A stretch of 64,000 nucleotides of DNA from Aureibaculum luteum (GTDB taxonomy: Bacteria > Bacteroidota > Bacteroidia > Flavobacteriales > Flavobacteriaceae). The notes below the pieces were generated by a model, which saw only the letters and a program-made list of their open reading frames with translations, was not told the origin of the DNA and did no database searches. The stretch spans positions 372,001 to 436,000 of the forward strand of contig NZ_QRGD01000001.1 of assembly GCF_003449015.1 (NCBI RefSeq). Direction: 5' to 3'. The position numbers and the translations under genes are program-made. Positions 1-8,012 of this stretch are shown here, piece after piece (within the stretch, counting starts at the first letter, position 1; every line of letters begins with the position of its first letter).

Positions 1-1
1 A

Positions 2-571
2 ATTTGGTTATTTGGTTTAGGAAAAATTATTAATACCGAAACAATTACAGACTGGAGTAATGAACTAGGTATAGCCGAATCTAATCAATCACTTGTAATA
101 ATAGTAATGATTGTTCTATTATTAACTGTCGGTGTAATCAAAAATTTGGGTTCTACATTGGGTGAGGAAATTGGATGGCGTGGTTTTTTAATATTCGAAT
201 TGAGAAAAGTAATGTCTTTTAAATCACTAGCCATTGTAAGTGGAATAATTTGGGCAATTTGGCATTTCCCTATAATCAATTTGATGTATGGAAGTGGTGA
301 ATACCTTTTTTTACATATAAGTGCTTTTACTATAATGATAATTGGAATATCGGTAATATTGGCCTATTACACTTTCAAATCCAATAGTTTGTGGCCAGCA
401 GCTATCTATCACTCTATTCACAATATTTATATTCAAAAAATATGCACTCCTTTAACCATTTCTAATGATAAAACTTCCTTCTGGATTGATGAATATGGCC
501 TCATGATTCCTATTGTAACGACAATTTTTGCTATATACTTTTGGAGAAAAGCTAGTAAAGAGAATTTATAA
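2..571 (+). CDS. CPBP family intramembrane glutamic protease (5' end cut by window)
   Basis: The reading frame is open from base 2, so the true start lies left of the window; the stop is TAA at 569-571. The visible part has several hydrophobic helices and the three CPBP/Abi motifs: EEIGWRGFL (the EExxxR motif), WAIWHFP (second His motif) and HSIHN near the C-terminus (HxxxN). This family contains integral membrane glutamic proteases, such as CAAX-processing enzymes and bacteriocin self-immunity proteins. The substrate cannot be told from sequence. A downstream ATG at 107 exists but lies inside the family's membrane region, so it is unlikely to be the start. Confidence 0.85.
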   Translation: MWLFGLGKIINTETITDWSNELGIAESNQSLVIIVMIVLLLTVGVIKNLGSTLGEEIGWRGFLIFELRKVMSFKSLAIVSGIIWAIWHFPIINLMYGSGEYLFLHISAFTIMIIGISVILAYYTFKSNSLWPAAIYHSIHNIYIQKICTPLTISNDKTSFWIDEYGLMIPIVTTIFAIYFWRKASKENL

Positions 572-725
572 AATTTGAACCATTTATTTGAAGAATGTAT
601 AACTTGTGGTATTAATGAATATAAAGATATTGAGCAAACGATTTTTACAATGGTATTAGAAATAATATCGTATTAGTAATGTAATAATATTACTGTCGTC
701 TATACTCTAAATATCAAACTTAAAA
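572..725. other. Intergenic stretch, no supported gene
   Basis: AT-rich spacer after the CPBP gene. A short stop-bounded plus-strand frame runs to the TAG near 676, but it has no credible start and no recognisable motif, so I do not call it a gene. Confidence 0.5.
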
Positions 726-893
726 ATGAACTTATTATTCAAATCTATACAAGGAAAAAAAGAAATTTTAAGTCTATATGACGAAAAATTGAAAAAATTA
801 AATATTGTTGTAAAATTACAAGGTCGTTGGTACCAATCTAATTACGATTATTGCAGCCAATCTATAGAGGGAAAATCACCCATTTTGAGCTAA
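726..893 (+). pseudogene. Possible remnant of an alpha/beta-hydrolase N-terminus (55 codons)
   Basis: A short frame from ATG 726 to TAA 891-893. Its first 25 residues (FKSIQGKKEILSLYDEKLK and onward) resemble the opening helix of a group of small alpha/beta hydrolases. The rest does not continue into the strand-turn region or the GxSxG nucleophile elbow. I read it as a decayed fragment; it could instead be an unrelated small ORF. The similarity is from memory of the family, not from a search. Confidence 0.3.
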
Positions 894-917
894 GAAATAA
901 AATAATTTTTGAAGTAT

Positions 918-951
918 AAAAAAAGGATAAGCCTATTAAGTCTTATCCTTT
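918..951 (-). terminator. Rho-independent terminator of the micro-ORF array
   Basis: Perfect 10-bp inverted repeat AAAGGATAAG (922-931) / CTTATCCTTT (942-951) with a 10-nt loop. Read on the minus strand, the stem is followed by a run of U (seven A on the plus strand, 918-924, partly within the stem). Its position just after the last micro-ORF suggests that the array is transcribed leftward. Confidence 0.7.
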
Positions 952-986
952 ATCCGATTGATAGAATAGTTTTCATATTAATTAAG

Positions 987-1097
987 TTAATAACTATTTT
1001 GTCTATAATTTGACCAAAATGTTCTTTTTCCAATTTTTGATGGAAAAAACGGTATAATTTCCCATCTTTCTGATGATGTTTTAAGTATAGTGTTCAT
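987..1097 (-). CDS. Micro-ORF D of tandem array (36 aa), unknown
   Basis: ATG at 1097-1095, stop TAA at 987-989. The peptide starts MNTILKTSSERWEIIPFF and ends FWSNYRQNSY. Its aromatic, Arg-containing C-terminus loosely resembles the IWNTxRRY ending of the three upstream repeats. It is the last unit before the terminator and starts 122 bp after the start of micro-ORF C, close to the 118-bp period of the others. No function is recognised and no homologue family is known to me. It could be a diverged member of the same peptide family. Confidence 0.4.
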   Translation of the reverse strand: MNTILKTSSERWEIIPFFPSKIGKRTFWSNYRQNSY

Positions 1098-1135
1098 AAT
1101 TTAAAGTTTTAAGAGATTATTGTTTTTTTTTTAAT

Positions 1136-1219
1136 CTAACTGTATCGTCTATTAGTATTCCAAATAATACTTGATGCATTTCCTAAAGATAATTTCACTC
1201 TGTTTTTTAATGTTCTCAT
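1136..1219 (-). CDS. Micro-ORF C of tandem array (27 aa), unknown peptide family
   Basis: ATG at 1219-1217, stop TAG at 1136-1138. The peptide begins MRTLKNRVKLSLGNASS and ends IIWNTNRRYS. It is co-linear without gaps with micro-ORFs A and B. Shared positions are MRT-(I/L)-KN, KL-x-LG-(N/T)-ASS, IWN and RRY. Several differences between copies are synonymous, including Asn, Ser and Arg codons and the stop itself (TAA versus TAG), which argues for selection on the peptide. The start is preceded by an A-rich stretch like that of the other copies. It is basic, with no signal peptide and no membrane helix. Confidence 0.55.
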   Translation of the reverse strand: MRTLKNRVKLSLGNASSIIWNTNRRYS

Positions 1220-1253
1220 AATTTTTGTTTTTTTAATTATTAATTGTTTTATT

Positions 1254-1337
1254 CTAGTTGTATCTTCTATTGTCATTCCAAATACGACTTGATGCGGTTC
1301 CTAATGTTAATTTCAATTTGTTTTTTAATGTTCTCAT
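1254..1337 (-). CDS. Micro-ORF B of tandem array (27 aa), unknown peptide family
   Basis: ATG at 1337-1335, stop TAG at 1254-1256. The peptide begins MRTLKNKLKLTLGTASS and ends RIWNDNRRYN. It is exactly the same length as copies A and C, starts exactly 118 bp from each neighbour, and shares the A-rich leader before the ATG. Variable positions (K/Q/R, T/A/S, N/T, D/T) are scattered while the aromatic and Arg positions of the C-terminus are fixed. Function unknown. Confidence 0.55.
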   Translation of the reverse strand: MRTLKNKLKLTLGTASSRIWNDNRRYN

Positions 1338-1371
1338 TTTATTTGTTTTTATAATTAATAATTCTTGTTAT

Positions 1372-1455
1372 TTAGTTGTATCGTCTTTTTGTATTCCAAA
1401 TACAACTAGATGCGTTTCCTAAAGCTAATTTTACTTGATTTTTAATAGTTCTCAT
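1372..1455 (-). CDS. Micro-ORF A of tandem array (27 aa), unknown peptide family
   Basis: ATG at 1455-1453, stop TAA at 1372-1374. The peptide begins MRTIKNQVKLALGNASS and ends CIWNTKRRYN. It carries the only Cys among the three repeats. Its N-terminus (MRxxxNQV) is also shared with the longer micro-ORF E upstream. No processing enzyme, transporter or immunity gene is next to it; the upstream gene on the same strand is an MDR oxidoreductase. Function unknown. Confidence 0.55.
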   Translation of the reverse strand: MRTIKNQVKLALGNASSCIWNTKRRYN

Positions 1456-1502
1456 TTTATTTATTTTTTAATTAATGAAGGTCTACCCCTATAAATGGCT
1501 GA

Positions 1503-1631
1503 TTAGTTGATAAACAACTTTGAATAAAAAAAACTTGGTTCTGTCCAACGAATTTTTCTACTATCTTTTATAGTTAAATAGTAAACTATACTTCTAGATT
1601 CAGATGGCACTTGATTGATGAAATTTCTCAT
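1503..1631 (-). CDS. Micro-ORF E of tandem array (42 aa), unknown
   Basis: ATG at 1631-1629, stop TAA at 1503-1505. The peptide starts MRNFINQVPSESRSIVYYL and ends in a basic, aromatic tail (KIRWTEPSFFYSKLFIN). The opening MR-x-x-x-NQV matches micro-ORF A, so it may be the longest and most diverged member, or a leader of the array. It begins 53 bp after the end of the MDR oxidoreductase gene. Function unknown; being real depends mainly on its relation to the repeated copies. Confidence 0.4.
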   Translation of the reverse strand: MRNFINQVPSESRSIVYYLTIKDSRKIRWTEPSFFYSKLFIN

Positions 1632-1683
1632 GATTGATGTTTTTAGATTTTATGTATTGTTTGTACTTAAATAATAATTGTTT

Positions 1684-2664
1684 TTATTTTTTTTTGATAC
1701 TTAAGACTACATTTCCTGTTTTATGTCCAGTTTCAATATATCGGTGAGCATCGGCAACTTGTTCCAATGAATAGTGTCTATCGATTACGGACCTCAATTG
1801 TCCGTTCTCCATAAGTTCCTTGATTTCTATTAAAAAAGTTCGAATTGTTTCAATAGGAAGTGTTCCTGTTGCCGAAAACAAAGCCTTTTTACTCCCGAAA
1901 ATAGCCGTTTTCACCATCTGAAAAAGTAGTGACATACTGAGTACAGGCGAAATAAAAGCTCCGTTTTTCGTCAATGAATTTTTACACTTTGCAAACGTAC
2001 TTTTTCCCACAGTATCATAAATAATATCATAAGTTTTGCCGTTGTTAGTAAAATCTTCATGGGTGTAATCAATTACGTTATCGGCTCCGAGGGACTTTAC
2101 CAATTCTAAATTTCGAGTACTACAGACGGCTGTAATTTCAGCTCCAAAATGTTTAGCAATCTGTACCGCTGCTGTACCTAAACTCCCAGAGGCACCATTG
2201 ATCAAAATACGTTGACCGACTTTGATCTTTGCCAATTTCTTAAGAAAATTCATCGATGTTATATGTCCGTCTCCGACAACTGCGGCTTCTTCATACGATA
2301 TATTTTCAGGTTTTAAGGCAATTATCCCTTCCTCTTCAATACAAACATACTCTGCATGGGTTCCGAAATGGAAAAGTGATTCCCCAAAAACGGAATCTCC
2401 GATTTTGAACAATTGCACTTTTTCTCCAATAGCTTCTATTTTACCTGAAAAACCAGTTCCTGCAATTGCATTCTTCGGCTTTGTAAGTCCCATAAATAAT
2501 CTTCCTATGAGAGGATACCCAGTTCGCATCATAGTCCCCGCGGTGGTAATAGTTGCGGCGTAAATTTTTATAAGAACTTCGTTGTCCTTTGGAACAGGTT
2601 TTTCAACATTCCTTAGTTGAAGTACATCTGGTGATCCGTATTTTGTAGTTATTATTGCTTTCAT
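1684..2664 (-). CDS. MDR-superfamily NAD(P)-dependent alcohol dehydrogenase / quinone oxidoreductase-like
   Basis: 326 residues, normal length for the zinc-independent branch of medium-chain dehydrogenases. It has the GroES-like N-terminal fold (KPVPKDNEVLIKI), and a Rossmann dinucleotide site near residue 155 (INGASGSLGTAAVQIAK), typical of NADPH-binding quinone oxidoreductase relatives. It lacks the Cys cluster of structural-zinc alcohol dehydrogenases. Likely a cytosolic NADPH-dependent reductase of quinones, enones or aldehydes; the substrate is unknown. A TAnnTTTG-like promoter element lies 21-28 bp before the ATG. The micro-ORF array follows on the same strand. Confidence 0.85.
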   Translation of the reverse strand: MKAIITTKYGSPDVLQLRNVEKPVPKDNEVLIKIYAATITTAGTMMRTGYPLIGRLFMGLTKPKNAIAGTGFSGKIEAIGEKVQLFKIGDSVFGESLFHFGTHAEYVCIEEEGIIALKPENISYEEAAVVGDGHITSMNFLKKLAKIKVGQRILINGASGSLGTAAVQIAKHFGAEITAVCSTRNLELVKSLGADNVIDYTHEDFTNNGKTYDIIYDTVGKSTFAKCKNSLTKNGAFISPVLSMSLLFQMVKTAIFGSKKALFSATGTLPIETIRTFLIEIKELMENGQLRSVIDRHYSLEQVADAHRYIETGHKTGNVVLSIKKK

Positions 2665-2684
2665 ATTTTAGTTTTTATTTAAGG

Positions 2685-2692
2685 CAAATGTA
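2685..2692 (-). promoter_or_regulatory. Bacteroidetes-type -7 element (TACATTTG)
   Basis: Minus-strand TACATTTG matches TAnnTTTG and leaves a roughly 15-nt leader before the oxidoreductase ATG at 2664. No clear TTG -33 element is seen at the expected distance, so this is only moderately supported. Confidence 0.4.
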
Positions 2693-2750
2693 AGTGTAGG
2701 GTATAAGCCAGTCGTTCGGGTTTGAAAATCAGAACTAATTTGAAGAATCC

Positions 2751-3809
2751 TTAATTTTCATAAAAATCCCAGTTATGAGCTTTTCTTTTGCGTATTATTT
2801 TCACAATGCGGCTATAAAAGACTTCTGATAAGTTCCAGTTGTATCCGTCAAAATTGGTAGTATTGGTAAATTGAACTACAACTACGTCAATGTCTTTGTG
2901 GTATTTTGCAATACTCTGATAACCCACAACCAGTCCTGTATGTTCGTACTCATAGATAGACGAATATATTTCTTGTTCACCCGCTTTAAACACAGAACCG
3001 TCGTTTAAAGCTCGGATGAATATACCTACATCTTCTGCGGTAGCCACCATACCTTGATCTTCAAACTTAAAATCTTCATCAAATCCAACATAATAACCAC
3101 TCATCATGTCGTCAATATTTACATCATTCACTGATCCAAAAGTGTTTTTTAATCCGAGTGGCATTAATATTTCTTCTTTGATGTATTGAAAATGATCATA
3201 ACCCATTATCTTTTTAATAAGTTCACGAAGTAATAAATAATTGGTGTTTGAATACCCATAATCAGTATCTGGTGCAAAACTTGCTGGCATATCAAATGCG
3301 TAGGCAAGAGCTTCCTGGTGATTTGTGGAAGGTTTGTCCCAGAACTTAGGATGGTCAACGTAATTGGGTATGCCACTGCGGTGCTGAACCATCATTCTTA
3401 ACGTGATTTTATCTGCATGTTCAATTTTACCAACCATTTCAGGAAAATGATGGGCAAGGGTTTCATCTAAAGATATTTTTTTACCATGTACTAACTTGGT
3501 AATCGACACCGCAACATAAAGCTTACTGATACTAGCAATCTTAAATAATGATTTTGGGTTCGCAGGTATTTTGTACTCTCTGCTTTTTAATCCTGAAGCA
3601 TAGAATGCGGGTGCCTTACCAGCTTCATCAATATATACAATCATGCCGTCAAATCCGTATTCAATAGCAGTATTCATTTGTTCTTGAACAGTATCAGGTA
3701 GTGGTGTAACCCATGCTTTAACAATGGTCCAAGGTACAAACCATAAAGAGCCAATGCTTAGAGCAATAAATAGTATTCTTAATATATTTTTTGTTTGTCT
3801 TTTCTTCAT
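2751..3809 (-). CDS. Serine hydrolase, class C beta-lactamase / DD-peptidase fold
   Basis: 352 residues. An N-terminal signal anchor (about residues 9-30) puts the domain outside the cytoplasmic membrane. Catalytic motifs of the penicillin-binding/class C family are present: S93-I-S-K96 (SxxK nucleophile and base), Y186-S-N188 (YxN) and H290-T-G292 (the KTG-equivalent). The C-terminus is shorter than in true beta-lactamases. Likely a cell-envelope hydrolase acting on peptides, esters or D-amino-acid substrates. It is not evidence of antibiotic resistance by itself. Transcribed with or near the acyltransferase upstream (98-bp gap). Confidence 0.85.
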   Translation of the reverse strand: MKKRQTKNILRILFIALSIGSLWFVPWTIVKAWVTPLPDTVQEQMNTAIEYGFDGMIVYIDEAGKAPAFYASGLKSREYKIPANPKSLFKIASISKLYVAVSITKLVHGKKISLDETLAHHFPEMVGKIEHADKITLRMMVQHRSGIPNYVDHPKFWDKPSTNHQEALAYAFDMPASFAPDTDYGYSNTNYLLLRELIKKIMGYDHFQYIKEEILMPLGLKNTFGSVNDVNIDDMMSGYYVGFDEDFKFEDQGMVATAEDVGIFIRALNDGSVFKAGEQEIYSSIYEYEHTGLVVGYQSIAKYHKDIDVVVVQFTNTTNFDGYNWNLSEVFYSRIVKIIRKRKAHNWDFYEN

Positions 3810-3907
3810 GATTTCATATTTATTTTGAACGTTTGTTTATCTTTCTTTTATCAGTATCAGATGAGTCTTCTATAGCAAAATCTAATGGACTTTTTATATT
3901 CAACAAA

Positions 3908-5008
3908 TCAATTTTTTTGTATTCTATTATCCTCCAATTTTTGCCTTTCTCTTTTGTTGAATTTCCATTTCAAACCGAATAATGGTTTTAAGAAACCAAT
4001 TCTTCTAATGATAAATTCATAAATGACGTAACACGCCAAACCAGTAAAAGCTACTATGGTTATAAATTTTAAGAGAATGGGTATTTTCAATGGTAATATG
4101 AGCATAGCACCAGCATACAATACAAACATGTGAATTATATACACCGGATATGCTGCTTGGCTTAAATAGCTTAGTGTTTTATTGGGTTTGTTCAAGTATT
4201 TATATCCAAAACCAAATACTCCAAAAATCCAGAAATTAGATTCTATTGCCATAAGATACCCAGGTGCTTCAGTAGCAAAGAGTACGAATCTGATACCATA
4301 CAGACTGATAGCTAAACCAGTATAAAGCCATCTCCATTTCAAAACAGTTTGCCAGAATGTTTTACCACTATACACAAAAAGGAAACCAAAAAAGAAGGCA
4401 AGAAACCCATTAAAAAAGCCATGCCAAGTCTGGGCATACATTGCGAACTGTTGAGGTTTTATTAATAAAACCTCAATAACAAAAAACAGGGATATCAATA
4501 AAGGTCCACTGGGATGGCTCATTACAGCCGATAAAAATCTTTTGAATTTACCGTTTTTATGCTTTTTCAGATAGTAATAAAGCGGTAAAAGTAAGAGTAC
4601 ATACACAAAAATATTACCTAGAAACCATAAATGACCTTGATGGGGGTAATAGCCTAGTGTCATATTATAGTATTTCTGAAAAATAAACATGTGCAATGGT
4701 GCAATGGCCAAAATACCAAAGGTAAAAGGCAACAAAATTCGTTTTGTCCGTTCCAAAAGTAATTGCTTCCAGTTACGTTTACGCATGGCGAAATAGAGCC
4801 CCATTCCTGATACGTAAAACAAAAGTGGAATTCTCCATACGTTGAGCATGGTCATAGGTGTCCATAATGCCTCTATAGCTTCATTACTCTTTATAAATCC
4901 AATAAATAGGGCCCAAGGTTGAAAAATGATGGCTATATGATAGATAAGTAATAAACCAATAGCAATTACCCGTAACCAATCGATATCATGTCTTCTTTCT
5001 GATGTCAT
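3908..5008 (-). CDS. Acyltransferase family 3 membrane protein
   Basis: 366 residues, about ten predicted hydrophobic helices. The N-terminus DIDWLRVIAIGLLLIYH carries the family's DxxR/H signature (the first-helix region of Acyl_transf_3, as in OpgC-like enzymes), and HLWFLGNIFVYVLLLLPLYY matches the conserved second motif. These enzymes transfer acetyl, succinyl or other acyl groups to sugars or glycans at the membrane. The acceptor is unknown. The basic C-terminal tail is cytoplasmic in family members. Confidence 0.8.
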   Translation of the reverse strand: MTSERRHDIDWLRVIAIGLLLIYHIAIIFQPWALFIGFIKSNEAIEALWTPMTMLNVWRIPLLFYVSGMGLYFAMRKRNWKQLLLERTKRILLPFTFGILAIAPLHMFIFQKYYNMTLGYYPHQGHLWFLGNIFVYVLLLLPLYYYLKKHKNGKFKRFLSAVMSHPSGPLLISLFFVIEVLLIKPQQFAMYAQTWHGFFNGFLAFFFGFLFVYSGKTFWQTVLKWRWLYTGLAISLYGIRFVLFATEAPGYLMAIESNFWIFGVFGFGYKYLNKPNKTLSYLSQAAYPVYIIHMFVLYAGAMLILPLKIPILLKFITIVAFTGLACYVIYEFIIRRIGFLKPLFGLKWKFNKRERQKLEDNRIQKN

Positions 5009-5084
5009 TATAGTTTTTTTAATTAATTAGTGTCTGTTCTTAGTATCAGTGTCTGAGTTAGAATGTATCTTGTTGGTCTTTAAT

Positions 5085-5660
5085 TTATTCTAGCATCATA
5101 GCAATTACTGGACGCGTTTTTTCAATTTCTGTCAAATCAATCTGTAAGCCAAGTGGACCTAATTGCTGTTGAAGCATTTCATAGAAGGGTTTTACTTCCG
5201 TAAAAGGCCCCATAACACTTTCTCTTGGTGTTGCACCAAAGTTGTTTTTTGAAGTCTTATCAGCTTTGGCATCAATAAGTAGTTGAACTATTTCAACCCT
5301 ACAAAAGAATGCAGCGACATGCAAAGCTGAAGCCCCATCATTATTTTTAATATTCAAATCTGCTTTAGCTTCCATTAATATTTTTACCATATTGATTTTT
5401 CCAAAAGTTGCAGCTGAAATTAAAGGTGTTGCCCCACTCATTTGATCTTTCATATTGATGTTGGTACCTGCTGCTATATGTTGTTTAACAATTGAGAGGT
5501 CACCGGACATTATAGCCGTTTGAATGTCAGTTTTTGGTTGCTCTACTTTGGTTTCAGATTTTAAATTATTTTCCGACCTAGTGTCAGTGCTTTTTGTTGA
5601 TTTTGTGCATGCATTGGTTATTAATAGGATAATGAATGGAATGATAATTAATGTTTTCAT
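5085..5660 (-). CDS. Ankyrin-repeat lipoprotein
   Basis: About 191 residues from the ATG at 5658-5660. I chose this start because it begins a lipoprotein signal, MKTLIIIPFIILLITNAC, with Cys18 as the lipidated residue; an upstream ATG at 5684 and the longest frame to 5729 would put charged residues before it. Three ankyrin-type repeats follow (TAIMSGDLSIVKQHIAAG, then ATPLISAATFGKINMV, then ASALHVAAFFCRVEIVQLL), giving a binding scaffold rather than an enzyme. Probably anchored in the inner or outer membrane, facing the periplasm. Partner unknown. Divergent from the AraC-TPR gene at 5936. Confidence 0.8.
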   Translation of the reverse strand: MKTLIIIPFIILLITNACTKSTKSTDTRSENNLKSETKVEQPKTDIQTAIMSGDLSIVKQHIAAGTNINMKDQMSGATPLISAATFGKINMVKILMEAKADLNIKNNDGASALHVAAFFCRVEIVQLLIDAKADKTSKNNFGATPRESVMGPFTEVKPFYEMLQQQLGPLGLQIDLTEIEKTRPVIAMMLE

Positions 5661-5885
5661 TGAATTAATTTTAAAAGTTTTCATGATTTTGATTTTTAAG
5701 ATTATAATTATTAATTTTTGTTGACACAAAGATGCAATGAAAGGAAAGGCGGTACTTATAAGCTATGTTACTTAATATGTAAAGTTTGAGAAAACAATAA
5801 AAATTATGATGCAGAAGTATAAATTATGACGCAAATTTTAATTATTGAAAAAATATGCAAAGGCATATTGTGTATGTAATTGTAT

Positions 5886-5893
5886 TAATTTTG
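5886..5893 (+). promoter_or_regulatory. Candidate -7 element (TAATTTTG) of the AraC-TPR gene
   Basis: TAATTTTG matches TAnnTTTG and lies 42 bp before the ATG at 5936. The nearest upstream TTG (5868-5870) gives a 15-bp spacer, shorter than usual, so the assignment is tentative. Confidence 0.35.
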
Positions 5894-5935
5894 CTAATTT
5901 AGGCACAGCAAAAAAAGTATGTCAAACGGACCAAA

Positions 5936-7978
5936 ATGGAATTAGATTTTATTGATCAAATAGAATTTATTGTTTTAGAGAATCTTTCTAATGAACAATT
6001 TGGTGTTTCTGAATTGGCAGAAATTATGAACATGAGTCGTTCTAACTTGCTCAGAAAAATTAAGAAGAATACCAAACTCTCAGCAAGTCAATTCATCCGT
6101 CAGGTGCGTTTAAAAAAGAGTATGGAAATGCTCAAGGAACCCTCATTAAATATTTCTGAGATTTCTTTTCAGGTTGGCTTTGGTAGTACTTCCTATTTTA
6201 TTAAGTGCTTTCGAGAATTTTATGGGTATCCTCCTGGTGATGTAGGAAAAAGAACATTAGTAGATGAAAATGTAGCTATTAAAACTAGTCCTTTTAAAAA
6301 ATACAAGTGGCACATGTTAATAGCGGTGTCTCTGATAGTAATCGTTGTTTCAGTCTTGCTACTCAATAAAAAAAGTATAGATATTACTAAAATTGAGCTT
6401 GAAAAATCTATTGCGGTATTGCCTTTCAAAAATGAAAGTAACGATTCTTTAAACCTATATTTTGTAAATGGGCTTATGGAATCTGCTTTGAACAACCTAC
6501 AGAAGATTGGAGACTTACGTGTTATCAGCAGAACCTCTGTAGAGAAGTATAGAAATGCTAATAAAGGAATTCCAGAAATAGCAAAAGAGCTCAATGTTAA
6601 TTACTTAGTAGAGGGTAGTGGTCAACGCATTGGAGATCAAGTTTTGCTCAATATCAAATTGATTGAAGCTTCAAGTGATAGACCTATTTGGGTTGAACAA
6701 TATAGTCGTGAAATTGAAGATGTATTTACACTACAGAATGAAGTAGCAAAGAAAATAGCAGCTGCTATTGAGGCCATTGTGACACCTGACGAATTAAAAC
6801 AAATTGAGAAATTACCTACTGAAAATTTATTGGCCTATGATTATTACCTCCAAGGGCTTGAAATTTATAATACAAGACCCAAGGAAGGTTGGATAAAGGC
6901 CATTCCGTTATTTGAGAAAGCCATCGAGCAGGATTCTCAATTTGCGTTGGCCTATGCCAATATTGCTTTTTCCTATTACTATATCGACATATTTCAAAAG
7001 GAAAAACAATATACTGAACAAATTAATTCTAATGCAGACAAGGCGTTATTATATGATGCCAAATCTGCCGAAAGTCTTATCGCTAAGGCCTTATATTACA
7101 TGCATATAAAGGAATATAGATTAGCAGTACCTCACCTTGAGAAAGCACTAGAATATAATCCTAATTCATCTTCAGTGGTTAATTTGCTTTCTCATTTATA
7201 CGCCAATTACATACCCAATACTGCAAAATATCTTACATATGCTTTAAAAGGAATACGGCTCGATATTGCCACTAATGATTCAATTATACAAAGTTTTACC
7301 TATTTACATCTAAGTAATGCATTTATTCAAAATGGTTTCATCAAGGAAGCAAACACTTATATTGATAAGTCTTTAGGGTATAATCCAGACAATTATTATG
7401 TTCCCTATATAAAAGCGTTTATCTTGTATGCTAAGAATAAAGATATTGAACAAACTAAAGCATCTTTAATAGATGTGTTGCAAAAGGATTCTACAAGGTT
7501 AGATATATTACAAGAAGTAGCAAAGTTGCATTATTATCAAGAGGATTATGATACTGCTTTTTTATATTATGAAAAATTTGTTGAAACTAGAAAAAAACAT
7601 GGTATAGATATCTATCCTCAAGAAGATGTCAAGATTGCTTTGGTCTATAAAAAGAAGGGTTTGGATACGGAAGCTGCAGAACTTTTCAATTCATATGTCA
7701 GATATTGTGAAAAGGACCAATCCATATACAAAAGTGCTAGTATGGCGGTAAAGTACGCGTATGAAGGTAAAAACGATAAGGCGATAGAGCAACTCAAAGT
7801 TTTCGCAACACAAGATAATTTCCAGTATTGGTTATTGCTATTCATGGAAATAGACCCGCTCATTACACCATTGAAAAGTCATCCAGAGTTTGACGAGGTT
7901 ATCAAAAAAATTAGTGACGGGTTTTGGGAAAATCATACTCAACTCAAAAAGTCGCTAGAGGCAAAAGGATTGATTTAA
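5936..7978 (+). CDS. Membrane-anchored AraC-HTH / TolB-like / TPR signalling protein
   Basis: 680 residues. Order of modules: AraC-type helix-turn-helix (about 5-105, with SISEISFQVGFGSTSYFIKCF-like second HTH), one transmembrane helix (126-143), a TolB/FlgO-like domain starting at IAVLPFKNESND (159 onward, to about 280), then a chain of TPR repeats to the C-terminus. The DNA-binding part is therefore cytoplasmic and the TolB/TPR part is periplasmic if the helix spans the membrane once N-in. This is a one-component transmembrane regulator design. Target genes unknown; the convergent gene at 8013-10370 is built from the same modules in another order. Confidence 0.8.
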   Translation: MELDFIDQIEFIVLENLSNEQFGVSELAEIMNMSRSNLLRKIKKNTKLSASQFIRQVRLKKSMEMLKEPSLNISEISFQVGFGSTSYFIKCFREFYGYPPGDVGKRTLVDENVAIKTSPFKKYKWHMLIAVSLIVIVVSVLLLNKKSIDITKIELEKSIAVLPFKNESNDSLNLYFVNGLMESALNNLQKIGDLRVISRTSVEKYRNANKGIPEIAKELNVNYLVEGSGQRIGDQVLLNIKLIEASSDRPIWVEQYSREIEDVFTLQNEVAKKIAAAIEAIVTPDELKQIEKLPTENLLAYDYYLQGLEIYNTRPKEGWIKAIPLFEKAIEQDSQFALAYANIAFSYYYIDIFQKEKQYTEQINSNADKALLYDAKSAESLIAKALYYMHIKEYRLAVPHLEKALEYNPNSSSVVNLLSHLYANYIPNTAKYLTYALKGIRLDIATNDSIIQSFTYLHLSNAFIQNGFIKEANTYIDKSLGYNPDNYYVPYIKAFILYAKNKDIEQTKASLIDVLQKDSTRLDILQEVAKLHYYQEDYDTAFLYYEKFVETRKKHGIDIYPQEDVKIALVYKKKGLDTEAAELFNSYVRYCEKDQSIYKSASMAVKYAYEGKNDKAIEQLKVFATQDNFQYWLLLFMEIDPLITPLKSHPEFDEVIKKISDGFWENHTQLKKSLEAKGLI

Positions 7979-8012
7979 TTACACAACTAGTCCTATTTAC
8001 ACTCAAGAAACG

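Larger units (their letters stand above)
1136..1455 (-). repeat. Three-copy tandem repeat, 118-bp period, each copy with one micro-ORF
   Basis: The three start codons fall at 1455, 1337 and 1219, giving two intervals of exactly 118 bp. Each unit consists of an 84-nt ORF and a 34-nt A/T-rich spacer ending in AAACAAATAAA-like sequence before the ATG. Coding parts are more alike than spacers, and there are no indels in the coding parts. Confidence 0.8.

Noticed and set aside
85-279. Minus-strand frame opposite the CPBP gene
   Set aside because: It lies fully antisense to the conserved CPBP motifs and has no motif of its own.
987-1631. CRISPR array
   Set aside because: The 118-bp units are not short repeats with unique spacers; the conserved part codes for peptides and spacers are alike.
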